A DNA stretch of 64,000 nucleotides from an uncultured Winogradskyella sp. (GTDB taxonomy: Bacteria > Bacteroidota > Bacteroidia > Flavobacteriales > Flavobacteriaceae): assembly GCF_947495255.1 (NCBI RefSeq), contig NZ_CANLYI010000002.1, forward strand, positions 372,001-436,000, given 5' to 3'. The translations under genes and the position numbers were made by a program. Below are positions 26,841-36,852 of the stretch, piece after piece (the first letter of the stretch is position 1; each line of letters begins with the position of its first letter). The notes beneath the pieces are model-generated. The model saw only the letters and a list, made by a program, of their open reading frames with translations, was not told the DNA's origin and searched no databases.

Positions 26841-27271
26841 AATTTGTTGTTTTAATTAATTAGTAAAATCAATAATTTTGGTTTTTAATATGTGTTTTGC
26901 AAACCCAACTAATCCGCCTAATTATTGAATGCATTAAATTTAAGTTGAAATATTACTGATATCCAAAAAATATTCACTACAAAATACATACATCTCAATA
27001 AAACATTATTTTTTATATGAAATCAATAATAAGACCAGCAAACATAAGGATTGATGATATTTTTTTAATCTTACAATAATCAACACTGTACAAATAAATT
27101 AAGCTTTGTATGGGTAATGTAGTGTTTAATAACAAAGCCGTTGTGTTTCCTTAATCTAACATAGATAGTAATTTGACTTAAAAAACTCATATTATAATTA
27201 ATTGCCTTATTAAACTTTAATATAAAAACGGAATACTTAATGTCGTTACAATATAAAATAACCGTTTATTT
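26841..27271. other. 431-bp intergenic region with a shared regulatory motif
   Basis: No gene is seen here. The region holds the 27107-27121 motif identical to one upstream of SusC. It also has an A-rich block ACAAAATACATACA...CAATAAA near 26978-27002, resembling ACAAAAAACATACACAATAAA near 48929-48950 upstream of SusC. The long leader before the T9SS gene could carry regulatory RNA, but no defined fold was recognised. Confidence 0.5.
27090..27126 (-). promoter_or_regulatory. Candidate operator/promoter for the T9SS binding-protein gene
   Basis: On the minus strand the order is AACACTACATTACCCATACA followed by AAAGC and then TTTATTTG (27091-27098, one mismatch from the -7 box). The plus-strand 15-mer TGTATGGGTAATGTA (27107-27121) is identical at 49073-49087. 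TACA occurs twice, 11 bp apart, about one helical turn. Confidence 0.55.
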
Positions 27272-30200
27272 TTAAAACTTAAAAACAGAAACCGAATCAT
27301 TATTGTTACTAATAACCAATAAATTACTATTGCTTTGTTTTATTATTTTAGCATCCCTACTATCTAAAGAAATGTAAAGTCCACTTTCTATTGCAGACAT
27401 ATTTATAAAGTTATTATTGCCATCACCCAAAAGAACATTTCCAAAACCTGCATCATAACGTGTTGTTTCAACTTCTACTCCGTAGTGGTTTCCAAATGTT
27501 ATGATATCCTTATTACCATCTTTATTTAAATCCATCACAATAGAAGATTTAATAGGTGATAACTGTGCTTCAATAGGTAAGGATTTTCTAACTAATTGAC
27601 CATCTTCATTTACTAAAATAATACTTTCAAAATTTGAAATTTCATAAACCACACCATCTTTAACTTTATCTTCGGGCAAAATATCTATTAATTTTGAAGA
27701 GGCAAAACTATGATAGTCTTTAAATTTCTCGGCGACATATGGCATTTGCTGACTCGTACATTCTCTTCCTCTCATTGGCACATAATCATCCTTATAGAAT
27801 TTTGCAAGCACGACATCATTGGTTCCGTTGCCATCAAAATCATTAACATATACTTTAAAAGGATGCTCTACTGAAGCTTTAAATTTATTATTTAGTCCAA
27901 GGTTTCCTATTATGTAATCATCATCTCCATCGTTATCTATATCACTTGCGCTAATAGACCACCATAAACCTCTTGTATTTTTTAAACCAAATTTATCTGC
28001 ACTATTTCCAAAAATTCCTTTATTATTTTCAAGAATATTGATTTCCATCCATTCGCCTACAATTAATAAATCTTCATCACCATCGTTATCTATATCTGAG
28101 AAAACAGCATCTGTAACCATTCCTAAGTTATTTAAATCTACAGCAACTTCATTTGAAGCCCTAGTGTAGATACCATTAGTGTTAATAAGTATATAACTAC
28201 TCGCAGGAAAACCGTATTGTCCAGATTTAAGTCTTGTACCAACAAATAAATCTAAATCTCCATCTTTATCTATATCAGATGATTTAACGCATATAGTACT
28301 TTCAAAAATATTAGGTAATGCTTTATCGTTTTTAATGAATTGCCCTAAACCATCATTAATATATAATCTATCTTTTAATAATTTGCTACCTTGAGGATAC
28401 TCACTTCCTCCACTAGTGATATATAAATCTAAATCGCTATCACCATCCACATCTAAAAATAGAGCACCTTGATCTTCTGAATCCTTGTCTTTTGCCCAAG
28501 GTTGAGATGAACTCTCAACAAAACTACCATCACTTTTTTGTAAATAAAGTATACCTTGTTGACCTAATGCACCACCAATAAATAAATCTTCTAATCCGTC
28601 GTTATTAATATCTGCTGTTGCTGTAAATGGTCCATTCTGGGAAATATTATGAGGCAATAAAACCTCTTCTTCATATTCATTAAAACTATTTTCTTTATGA
28701 ACAAATGAAATACCAATATCTGAAGCCTTAGCTTCATTGAATATTGTCGTTTTACTAACCTGAATTTTTGATGTGATCTTAGCATCGTCATAACTAACAA
28801 CCAGTTCTTTATTTGCACCAACATTCTTAATTATATTAGTTTTTCCGTTTGGCCAAATAACTTCAACTTTATTAACCTCTGTATCTTTTCCTAAGCCGAA
28901 GAATAATCCAGATTCTACAGACGATAGGTAACCGCGAGTTACTACATTCTCTGCCGTTTGCGTTTTACCATTATGATGAATTATAGCTTTTACACCATAA
29001 CCAAACGTATTCTTTTCTGAACCCTTTAATTTAATATTAAGAAAATTACCATTGGTTTTATTTTCATAAATAAATGCAGAAACTTCCATGTTATTTACCA
29101 CAACGTCTAAATCGCCATCGTTATCTAAATCTCCATAAGACATTCCGCTAGAAAAACTCGGTGTATCAAATCCCCATTTTTCTTCGACTTTTTCAAATTT
29201 ATAATTACCTGTATTTTTAAATGCATGATTAGACAGAGGTACAGAAGGTGCCGATTTTGTCATTTCGTAAAAATCTTGAGAATCGGTCTTTAGCTTTTCA
29301 TTTAAACCTGTTAAAAAATCATTATTTCTAACGTCTTTCTTAACACCATTTGAAATTATAATATCTTTTAAGCCATCATTATCTAAATCAACTAACAAAC
29401 CTGCCCAACTCCAATCCGTTTTAGATATTCTGGCAATATTAGCAATATCAGAAAAACTACTTCCATTATTTACTTGAAGTGTATTAGCCATGTATTGATA
29501 ATGATTTCCTTCATCAACCAGCTTATGAAATTTTTCAGCGCTCATAGATCCCATATTCGTTTTAGATCTATAGTGATCATCTGATGCCATATCTAATGTG
29601 ATTAAATCCATTAATCCATCATTATTAATATCACCAGTATCTGTACCCATACTAAATTGAGAAATATGTTTTAGTTTTTCGTCGGTAACGTTTTTGAATG
29701 TCCCATCTCCATTGTTATAATATAAGATGTCTGGCTTGTCATAATCATTAGCGATGTATAAATCTGTCCAACCATCATTATTAAAATCAGAAGCACTAAC
29801 ACTTAAACCATAGGTCATGTCTCGCGAAATCCCAACCTCTTCTGAAACATCCTTGTATTTCCCATTGTCATTTCTGTAAAGTTTGTCTTTGTAATATACT
29901 TCACGTTTTTTAGGAATATTAGAATAACGTCTAAATAATCTAGCATCTGGAAGTTGATTGACTTGATACATATCTAAATCACCATCATTATCCATATCAA
30001 AAAATACAGCTTGAGAAGAAAACCCAGCATCTGCGAGTCCATAAAGGCTAGCTGACTCTGTAAAAGTCAAATCTTGATTATTTATTAAAAGTTGATTTTT
30101 TCGATCTTCGGGCTTCATAGATTCACCATTTCTACTGACATAAATATCTAGATATCCATCATTATTGACGTCTGCCATCGTTACTCCCCAAGACCAACCC

Positions 30201-30559
30201 GAATTTCTTGCTACACGAGATGATTTCGTAATATTTTCAAATTTTAAATCCCCTTTATTAAAGTATAATCTGTCACTAACTTGATTACCACAAAAGAAAA
30301 TATCTGGCAAACCATCATTATTTATATCTCCTATGGCAACACCTGCTCCACTATATAATTGGTTGTAGTATAAATGATTTACTTTCTCTGATTCTGTAAT
30401 AGCATTATTAAAATCTATTCCTGTTCTTTCGGCTGATAATAGTTCAAAACCACCTGTTAAAGTTTCAGGATATAAATCTCTTTTTGGCCTTTGATTGCAG
30501 TTAAGAAGGAATAGGCAAAGTGTACTTGCTACTATAAATTGAATCTTAATGTTCTTCAT
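27272..30559 (-). CDS. VCBS/FG-GAP repeat lipoprotein with ASPIC/UnbV segment
   Basis: The 1095-residue protein has a lipoprotein signal (FLLNCNQRP). At least a dozen FG-GAP/VCBS blades occur, each with a calcium-binding Asp/Asn loop (DINNDGLPDIFF, DVNNDGYLDIYV, DMDNDGDLDMYQ, DIDNDGDEDLLI). A central ASPIC/UnbV-like segment reads VEVIWPNGKTNIIKNV. It should fold as one or more beta-propellers exposed on the outer membrane. Such CRTAC1-like proteins often accompany SusCD loci; their biochemical role is not settled, and glycan or protein binding is inferred. It lies 87 bp after the cytoplasmic GH17 gene, same strand. Confidence 0.88.
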   Translation of the reverse strand: MKNIKIQFIVASTLCLFLLNCNQRPKRDLYPETLTGGFELLSAERTGIDFNNAITESEKVNHLYYNQLYSGAGVAIGDINNDGLPDIFFCGNQVSDRLYFNKGDLKFENITKSSRVARNSGWSWGVTMADVNNDGYLDIYVSRNGESMKPEDRKNQLLINNQDLTFTESASLYGLADAGFSSQAVFFDMDNDGDLDMYQVNQLPDARLFRRYSNIPKKREVYYKDKLYRNDNGKYKDVSEEVGISRDMTYGLSVSASDFNNDGWTDLYIANDYDKPDILYYNNGDGTFKNVTDEKLKHISQFSMGTDTGDINNDGLMDLITLDMASDDHYRSKTNMGSMSAEKFHKLVDEGNHYQYMANTLQVNNGSSFSDIANIARISKTDWSWAGLLVDLDNDGLKDIIISNGVKKDVRNNDFLTGLNEKLKTDSQDFYEMTKSAPSVPLSNHAFKNTGNYKFEKVEEKWGFDTPSFSSGMSYGDLDNDGDLDVVVNNMEVSAFIYENKTNGNFLNIKLKGSEKNTFGYGVKAIIHHNGKTQTAENVVTRGYLSSVESGLFFGLGKDTEVNKVEVIWPNGKTNIIKNVGANKELVVSYDDAKITSKIQVSKTTIFNEAKASDIGISFVHKENSFNEYEEEVLLPHNISQNGPFTATADINNDGLEDLFIGGALGQQGILYLQKSDGSFVESSSQPWAKDKDSEDQGALFLDVDGDSDLDLYITSGGSEYPQGSKLLKDRLYINDGLGQFIKNDKALPNIFESTICVKSSDIDKDGDLDLFVGTRLKSGQYGFPASSYILINTNGIYTRASNEVAVDLNNLGMVTDAVFSDIDNDGDEDLLIVGEWMEINILENNKGIFGNSADKFGLKNTRGLWWSISASDIDNDGDDDYIIGNLGLNNKFKASVEHPFKVYVNDFDGNGTNDVVLAKFYKDDYVPMRGRECTSQQMPYVAEKFKDYHSFASSKLIDILPEDKVKDGVVYEISNFESIILVNEDGQLVRKSLPIEAQLSPIKSSIVMDLNKDGNKDIITFGNHYGVEVETTRYDAGFGNVLLGDGNNNFINMSAIESGLYISLDSRDAKIIKQSNSNLLVISNNNDSVSVFKF

Positions 30560-30646
30560 AATAAATATAGAATTATCTGAATATAGTAAATATATGGAAT
30601 TATGAAATCTCTAGTATTTATTCATAATTAAAAACCGGTTGAATAG

Positions 30647-31531
30647 TCAATACTTAAGTTGTTCATTTTTATCCCAAATTCCCCAAGAAGCACCAACATC
30701 ACCTTCCGGACCAACCTTCCAAGATTCATCAAAAGATGAAAAGTAGAACATATCTATATCTTCCTCTTTAGACCATTGTTGGGAATTGATAAAATACTTT
30801 ATAGCATTTTCTTCTGAAGGAAAAGCACCATATAGATTAGAACCTTTATTTGGCCAACCTGTTTCTGTAATAATTACTTTTTTTCCTTGACCTGCTTTTA
30901 AGGCTCTATTATACATATCTTTCATATATAATAAAGCATAATCTTGGTCGCAGCCTTCCCAAAACGGATAACAATTTGCTAAAACAACATCACAGGCTTC
31001 TGTGATATTAGGACGGTCAGCAAACTCGTAGTATGCATCTACATACCCAACCGGAACATTCTTAATTGATTGTTTTACATTATAAATATGCTGAATCAGT
31101 TCTTCTTCTGTTAAATCACCACGATACATTACTTCGTTACCTACGGCCGCAATATCTACATAGCCTTGATTTGCTAATTCTATAAGTCCAGCAATTTCAT
31201 TTTTATTAATTTCCTTATCATCACCTAACCATGCACCAACTAATGTTTTTAAGCCATACTCTTTAGCTATTTTTGGAATTAGCTCATTACCTTCAGTACA
31301 AGAGAATGAACGAATCCATTTTGTATAAGGTTTTATGATTTCGATTCGTCTTCTTATTTGAGCTTCCGAAAGTTCATCACCAGGTTCTTGCCCATCCATA
31401 TAAGGACTAAAACAAAGTCCATGTGTGCCTTGAGATAAATATTCTTTATATAAAGTTTTTAACTCATTTATATCTTTATGAGCGCATTCTGTAGACCCTA
31501 ACGCAAAAAATTTCTCTTCTCTAATAGACAT
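30647..31531 (-). CDS. GH17 family protein without signal peptide
   Basis: The 294-residue TIM-barrel protein starts MSIREEKFFALGSTECAH with no signal or lipobox, so it is predicted cytoplasmic. GH17 catalytic residues are in place: acid/base Glu133 in AAVGNEVMYRG and nucleophile Glu223 in IITETGWPNKGS. FYFSSFDESWK lies near the C-terminus. The family acts on beta-1,3-glucans, by hydrolysis or transglycosylation. A cytoplasmic member beside a sugar importer and a phosphorylase candidate suggests processing of imported laminari-oligosaccharides. It is the last gene of the tightly spaced operon. Confidence 0.87.
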   Translation of the reverse strand: MSIREEKFFALGSTECAHKDINELKTLYKEYLSQGTHGLCFSPYMDGQEPGDELSEAQIRRRIEIIKPYTKWIRSFSCTEGNELIPKIAKEYGLKTLVGAWLGDDKEINKNEIAGLIELANQGYVDIAAVGNEVMYRGDLTEEELIQHIYNVKQSIKNVPVGYVDAYYEFADRPNITEACDVVLANCYPFWEGCDQDYALLYMKDMYNRALKAGQGKKVIITETGWPNKGSNLYGAFPSEENAIKYFINSQQWSKEEDIDMFYFSSFDESWKVGPEGDVGASWGIWDKNEQLKY

Positions 31532-31559
31532 AATTCAGTGTTTTCTTTTGATATCTTAA

Positions 31560-32972
31560 CTATTCTACAGGTTTACGACTATCTAATTCTGCCCTAATTT
31601 CATTAGAGCGTTCTTCTGTTAAATCATAGTTACGCATTATATACATGGCAGCAAGAGTTCCTAATATTGGAAATCCGGTAAAGAATAATCTTAGTCCAGT
31701 AATAGCGCCTTCGGTTTGCACATCTATAGCAGAATCAAACCCAATAATTGACAAAATTGCTCCACTTAATCCGCCTGCAATTCCAAAACCAAATTTTACC
31801 ATCCACCAGTATATCGCACCAAAAACACCTTCACGTCGTTTACCTGTTTTTAGTTCATCTAAATCTATTACATCTGCCGTCATAGACATCATAAGAGTAA
31901 ACAAGCCACCTATTCCAAAAGAAAAGAAAGGCAATGCGAATAAAAACATATAAGGTTTTCCAGGAATAAATAAGAACCACAACATAATATAACCTATCAC
32001 TGAAATACCTTGTGATACCATAAATGCTTTTTTCTTTCCTAGAACTTTCGACATTTTAGCGACTATAGGAATTACAAGAAACGTAGTCACTAGAGCACCA
32101 ACACTCCCAAATAACGTTGGCCAAATACCTGCAGCTGCAGCATCGCCATTAAAAAGATAATAGACGATAATAAAAAATGTGAAACTCGCTACAGTATTAA
32201 AAGCATTGAAAACAAAAAATGTAGCAAAACAAAGTTTTTTAAATGGCACTGATTTGAATGCCTCCACAAAATTATTTCCAATTTCTTTTAAACTACCACC
32301 AATATTCTTCAAGGTTAATGGTGAATAATCTTCATTGACTGTGGATTTACTTTTTATAAATATGGCTGGTACCATAGCGCAAATTGCAAATATAATTCCG
32401 ACCCAAATGGCCAATTCTCGTACTGCAACATCAGCAGTAGGATACCATTCTGGATCGTACATAATAACCCAAAACCAAGGTGCAATTACCCAAGCCCATT
32501 GGCCAATCCATTGTGCGACTGCCATGATGCTTGTACGCTCATGAAAATCATCACTCATTTCATAACCCATTGCTACGTAAGGCACGCTAAAAATCGTTAA
32601 GCCTAAATAAAACACAAACGACCATAATAAGAAATACCAAAAGTTATAGTCTAGTGAATTTTCTCTAAAGAGCTGCCACATAATTACAAAGGCAACACCC
32701 ATTAATACGGCTCCGATAAAAACATATTGTCTACGTCTTCCCCAACGCGATTTAGTATTATCTGAGATATAACCCATAATTGGGTCTGTAATGGCATCAA
32801 AAAGTCTTGGAACGAGGGAAATAACGCCCCACATCCAACCTGGAAAACCTAAATCTTTAACCAATACCACAATAAAAATACCAATAACAGCGGGAAACAT
32901 TTGATTAGCGAGCATACCCAATCCAAATGCAACTTTTTGACCTAACGGAACTTTATTGGTTAATGTGGACAT
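31560..32972 (-). CDS. GPH-family sugar:cation symporter (MFS)
   Basis: The 470-residue integral membrane protein has about 12 hydrophobic segments. The GPH/MelB-like signature appears as PRLFDAITDPIMGYISDNTKSRWGRRR, and the second-half motif as DVIDLDELKTGKRREGVFGA. It is expected to import a glycoside with Na+ or H+ across the inner membrane. Flanked by GH30 (1 bp gap) and a cytoplasmic GH17 (28 bp gap), it probably carries gluco-oligosaccharides from periplasm to cytosol. Confidence 0.9.
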   Translation of the reverse strand: MSTLTNKVPLGQKVAFGLGMLANQMFPAVIGIFIVVLVKDLGFPGWMWGVISLVPRLFDAITDPIMGYISDNTKSRWGRRRQYVFIGAVLMGVAFVIMWQLFRENSLDYNFWYFLLWSFVFYLGLTIFSVPYVAMGYEMSDDFHERTSIMAVAQWIGQWAWVIAPWFWVIMYDPEWYPTADVAVRELAIWVGIIFAICAMVPAIFIKSKSTVNEDYSPLTLKNIGGSLKEIGNNFVEAFKSVPFKKLCFATFFVFNAFNTVASFTFFIIVYYLFNGDAAAAGIWPTLFGSVGALVTTFLVIPIVAKMSKVLGKKKAFMVSQGISVIGYIMLWFLFIPGKPYMFLFALPFFSFGIGGLFTLMMSMTADVIDLDELKTGKRREGVFGAIYWWMVKFGFGIAGGLSGAILSIIGFDSAIDVQTEGAITGLRLFFTGFPILGTLAAMYIMRNYDLTEERSNEIRAELDSRKPVE

Positions 32973-32973
32973 A

Positions 32974-34482
32974 TTATTTAGTTTTAGTTGGAATTAAAAT
33001 CGTTTGAATAGCTTGTTGATTAATCTTTACTTTTACCGTTTCTTCACCAAGTATTAACGTAAAGCCTTTAGACATTTTACCTTCGTTGAATAATACAACA
33101 GCAATTGAACCATCTGGATTTTTAGCTGCAGTCACCATTAAATCGGCATCGGCATTTTCTACACCAATAACTTCTGCTCCTGGTCTTATGTATTTACTAA
33201 AATGAGACATAGTGTAATACAATGGTGTGAAGTACACCTCATCAGCTACTGGGTCTACAATGACTGGTGCAACACACCAATTTTCGAACCAATTTGGACC
33301 ACCTTGTTTATCTAAAACCATGTTCCAATCTACCCATCCATCTACCCAATTGTTAAGGCAACCAATGATATCTCTGGCATAACGATTTACTGGTGCATAT
33401 TTTGGGTGTAAGTGTTTGTCTTCTGGCGAAGCCCAATCCCAACCCCAATCTGTAGCTTCTTTTTTCCAATACCATGCATCATCTTCCCATTTCGGGATTT
33501 CAGAATCTACACAACCTTCAGTTTCAATAAGATATTTGTTTGGTGCTTTATTATGTGCATATTGCAATGCTTCTGGTAAGTAATCAAATGTACTTTCGTA
33601 CCAATGAATTGCTGTACCTGCAAAATACTTTGAAGATGCTTCATCCTTAAACATTGCATCTACCCAGTCATTTAAGCCAGCTCTATTTTGGTCGTAACCT
33701 AGAATATTCACTTTGCCAAAACCGTCAGCTTCTAACTTAGGACCTAAATGGTTTTGCACAAAATCAGTTTCCTCTTCCGGTGAAAAGTGCATACTTTCCC
33801 AATTATTCCCATTTCCGTGTGGTTCATTAACAGGCGTCAGTCCCCAAATATCAATCCCTTCGGCTTTATAAGCTTCTAAATATTTTGAAAAATATAATGC
33901 GAATACATCGTAGTATTTAGGTAACAATTTTCCTCCAACATAGGCTTTGTTATCTTTCATCCATGGTGGTGAAGACCAAGGTGAAGAAATAATTTTAAAT
34001 CCATCTTGAGAAATAGCCTGAGCATCTTTTATCATAGGAATTAAATCATCACGGTCCTCTTCAATATTGAAGCTTTTCAATTCCATATCATCTGCCTCTG
34101 GTGCGTAAGTATAATTATTTAATGAAAAATCACAAGACGCAATATGAGTCCTTGTTAATGAATAACGTGCACCATCTTCAGCAAAATAAGCTTGAAGAAT
34201 AGTATCGCGATTCCTTTTACTCAACTTGTTTAATAAATAAGCTGAAGATTCCGTAAACGAACCACCAAAACCTGTTATAGTTTGAAATTTTTGCTCTGGT
34301 AATAATTTTATAACCGCTGAAGAATCTACTTTAGAAAACTCGGTAATTCTAGTGAGTTTATTCCCGCTTTCTGAAGTTTCATAAACCTCAACATTTAAGT
34401 TTTTACTTTCTTTTTTTTCAGAATTACAACTCATTACAGTAAAAATTAAGAGTGCTAATATGCTATATCTTATCGTTTTCAT
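32974..34482 (-). CDS. GH30 beta-glucanase lipoprotein
   Basis: The 502-residue protein has a lipoprotein signal (FTVMSCNSEK). The GH30 (beta/alpha)8 fold is shown by ITGFGGSFTESSAY, SPWSSPPWMKDN, acid/base Glu220 in GLTPVNEPHGNG and nucleophile Glu322 in IETEGCVD. A C-terminal beta domain ends with NEGKMSKGFTLILG. Family members cleave beta-1,6- or beta-1,3-glucosidic bonds. In a laminarin locus it most likely removes beta-1,6-linked glucose side chains (inference). The surface or periplasmic face cannot be decided; the residues after Cys (NSEKKES) are charged. Confidence 0.9.
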   Translation of the reverse strand: MKTIRYSILALLIFTVMSCNSEKKESKNLNVEVYETSESGNKLTRITEFSKVDSSAVIKLLPEQKFQTITGFGGSFTESSAYLLNKLSKRNRDTILQAYFAEDGARYSLTRTHIASCDFSLNNYTYAPEADDMELKSFNIEEDRDDLIPMIKDAQAISQDGFKIISSPWSSPPWMKDNKAYVGGKLLPKYYDVFALYFSKYLEAYKAEGIDIWGLTPVNEPHGNGNNWESMHFSPEEETDFVQNHLGPKLEADGFGKVNILGYDQNRAGLNDWVDAMFKDEASSKYFAGTAIHWYESTFDYLPEALQYAHNKAPNKYLIETEGCVDSEIPKWEDDAWYWKKEATDWGWDWASPEDKHLHPKYAPVNRYARDIIGCLNNWVDGWVDWNMVLDKQGGPNWFENWCVAPVIVDPVADEVYFTPLYYTMSHFSKYIRPGAEVIGVENADADLMVTAAKNPDGSIAVVLFNEGKMSKGFTLILGEETVKVKINQQAIQTILIPTKTK

Positions 34483-34489
34483 GTGTTTT

Positions 34490-35545
34490 TTAATTAGTTG
34501 TTTTATTTACATTAGTATAAATGTCTTTAACAACATCATATACTTTTTTCTTATTTCTATCAATATCTACAATACCCCAAAACTCTTCATTTGGGCTACC
34601 ATCAAAAGGGACACCTGTACTATTTGGTGCAGCTCCACCTGTATCTTGGACGTTATTGTTTCCGGCTTTCCACCAACCATCTGTAAATTGAAATAACGTG
34701 ACTCCAGAACAAATATCTTGACCTTTAAAAGTTGCCTTTAAAATAATATCTGTAGCATCCGCTTGCGCTAATTCATTTACACCTTGTGCATAGCCATCTT
34801 TAGCAATTTGCATGTAGCTGTCAGCTCCCGTTTCTGATAAATACATTGGTTTATCACTGACTTCTTTCCACTCTTTAAAAATAGTTTCTGGTCTAACTGA
34901 ACGGTACACGTTCATTCCCCAAACATCAATATTCGGACTCATAGAACTCGCTAATTCTTTTGGCAAATCGCCATGTGCTGTAGTGACAGGGTGAGCAGGG
35001 TCGTTTTTATGAATTAATGCTGCAGCATCATTCATTGCAGTGTACCAGTTTTTTATATCACCATCAAACCATTCTGGATGATAGTTATATTCGTTACCTA
35101 ATTCCCACATTAAAATAGCATTATGGTTTTTGTATTTATTGACATAATCAACAAATGAACCTGAAACAATATCATTTTTACCACCTTGATTGTAACCAAA
35201 GCCAATAATTACTTTTAAGCCTGCTTTATTTATCTCATCTAAAACTTGTTCTTCTTCAATTGGCGAATACACTCTAATGGTATTAATTCCGGCCTCGACC
35301 ATGAGTTTTAAATCTTGTATCAAAGTCCCAAAATCTCTTTTAGTAGACGCTCCTTTTGGAACTGGATGATAGCAAATACCTTTAATTAAATAAGATTCAT
35401 CATTTACCATTAATTGTCTCCCAGAAACAGATACAACATCACTTACTTGTACTTCAGGATTAACTGAAGCAGTAGCTTTTTCAGATTCATTTTTACACGA
35501 TAAAAAAACAATAAAACTTATGGCTATGACTACTATTTTTCTCAT
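34490..35545 (-). CDS. Clan GH-A glycoside hydrolase lipoprotein (GH2/GH5/GH158-like TIM barrel)
   Basis: The 351-residue protein has a lipoprotein signal (FIVFLSCKNESEK). A bare TIM barrel follows: YLIKGICYHPVPKGAST, AGINTIRVYSPIEEEQ, acid/base Glu152 in LMWELGNEYNYH and nucleophile Glu238 in MYLSETGADSY. There are no extra GH2 sandwich domains, so this is not a classical GH2. It shares the clan fold with GH2, GH5 and GH158, and only a profile search can settle the family. The position between GH30 and GH17 genes (gaps 7 and 2 bp) argues for a beta-1,3-glucanase or glucosidase. Confidence 0.8.
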   Translation of the reverse strand: MRKIVVIAISFIVFLSCKNESEKATASVNPEVQVSDVVSVSGRQLMVNDESYLIKGICYHPVPKGASTKRDFGTLIQDLKLMVEAGINTIRVYSPIEEEQVLDEINKAGLKVIIGFGYNQGGKNDIVSGSFVDYVNKYKNHNAILMWELGNEYNYHPEWFDGDIKNWYTAMNDAAALIHKNDPAHPVTTAHGDLPKELASSMSPNIDVWGMNVYRSVRPETIFKEWKEVSDKPMYLSETGADSYMQIAKDGYAQGVNELAQADATDIILKATFKGQDICSGVTLFQFTDGWWKAGNNNVQDTGGAAPNSTGVPFDGSPNEEFWGIVDIDRNKKKVYDVVKDIYTNVNKTTN

Positions 35546-35547
35546 TA

Positions 35548-36837
35548 TTAATCTCTTGGATAATCTGTATTTGGCACTAATACATCTTTCATTAATTCTT
35601 CTAAATTCCCATTATAAGTTTTAGTAATTGGTTTTCCATCTCTGGTTAAACCATCAAATGTTCCGTCATCTACTAAATTCCATAATGGATATTTGGCTTC
35701 GCTTTTTAAGTTAATTAACCCAAAATGATTTTCGGAACCTAGTTCATGCTCTGCGTCTTTCCATTGTTCATCGAAAGCTTCAAAATAAAAAACTGAGATG
35801 TTTTCTTCATTCGTCCAATTACGCATATGCTTATAATACAATCCTTGTTTATATTCATCTGTAGCTCTAGAGCCATTTTTACCATAATGACCTCCAGAAA
35901 TTGATGCCCAACCAGTCTCACCAATGTGAATAGGTTTATCAACTCCAATACTTTTCATGTAATTTGAAACTGAATCATATTGCGTTTTGGCAAAATCTAA
36001 TGCACGCAACATAGCTGCATCAATTTTTTCTTTATCAGTTAAGCTTTCTTCACTTTCAGGAACTTTCCAGAATTCTGGATTATAATGCGAATTATGATAG
36101 GCATAGGTATGCATAGAAACATAATCTACAGCATTCGCTAACTTCACTAAATCTTCTGTATGATAAATAGCATCTCCTCCTCCCCAAGATGTGTAATCAT
36201 CTGAACTGGTAATCCATAAATCTGCTGGTAACTCTCCTTTTTGTTTTAACTCTTGAAGATGATTTACCCATTTTAAAATAATCCACGGTTGCACAAAATA
36301 ACTTGTTGCCCATTTTACCATAGCTTCATTACCAACGGCAAGAATTTTTACGATGTCTGGATATTGTTTTGCTAATGCAACTGCAGTTTTAACTTCAACC
36401 GGATTTCGTTCACTTTCTTGATTATGGTCTGGTTCTCCGTTTTCCCAATTGAATGCGCTTTTACAATCAATCCAAATACCGAGCATTACGTACATCTCAA
36501 ATTCAGAATCTTCAATTTTTAATTCATCTATTGCTTTTAAAAGATTTGCCGCTTGGTCAAAGTGCACATTATAGGTTCTCAGCACTTTTACACCCATTGC
36601 GCTTAAGATTTTCATATCTTCCTTAAGCTCTGGAATTGTTGGTTGAATATTTCTATCCTTTTGTCTATAACCACCGTAAGAAATCGCTAAATAATCTGGA
36701 TTTCCTAATATCTCTTTTGCATTCACAACTTGTTCTTCTTTAACCGGTTCTTCCTTACTCTCTTTTTTTGCATCATTACATGAAAACATAAAAAGTATTA
36801 CAAAAACAAAAACCGATAATTTTAAACTCTTATTCAT
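35548..36837 (-). CDS. GH17 beta-1,3-glucanase lipoprotein
   Basis: The 429-residue protein has a lipoprotein signal (ILFMFSCNDAKK). The GH17 fold is marked by YLAISYGGYRQKDR, VLRTYNVHFDQAANLL, acid/base Glu171 in ILAVGNEAMVKW and nucleophile Glu307 in IHIGETGWASISGG, followed by SVFYFEAFDEQWK. GH17 enzymes are retaining endo- or exo-beta-1,3-glucanases, the core laminarin-cutting activity. The protein is larger than the signal-less GH17 in the same operon and has longer loops. It lies 15 bp after the phosphorylase candidate. Confidence 0.9.
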   Translation of the reverse strand: MNKSLKLSVFVFVILFMFSCNDAKKESKEEPVKEEQVVNAKEILGNPDYLAISYGGYRQKDRNIQPTIPELKEDMKILSAMGVKVLRTYNVHFDQAANLLKAIDELKIEDSEFEMYVMLGIWIDCKSAFNWENGEPDHNQESERNPVEVKTAVALAKQYPDIVKILAVGNEAMVKWATSYFVQPWIILKWVNHLQELKQKGELPADLWITSSDDYTSWGGGDAIYHTEDLVKLANAVDYVSMHTYAYHNSHYNPEFWKVPESEESLTDKEKIDAAMLRALDFAKTQYDSVSNYMKSIGVDKPIHIGETGWASISGGHYGKNGSRATDEYKQGLYYKHMRNWTNEENISVFYFEAFDEQWKDAEHELGSENHFGLINLKSEAKYPLWNLVDDGTFDGLTRDGKPITKTYNGNLEELMKDVLVPNTDYPRD

Positions 36838-36852
36838 GCTTAGTGTTTTTAA

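Noticed and set aside
26841..27271. A riboswitch in the leader of the T9SS binding-protein gene
   Set aside because: No known riboswitch core or strong paired structure was recognised; only the shared motif blocks are supportable.
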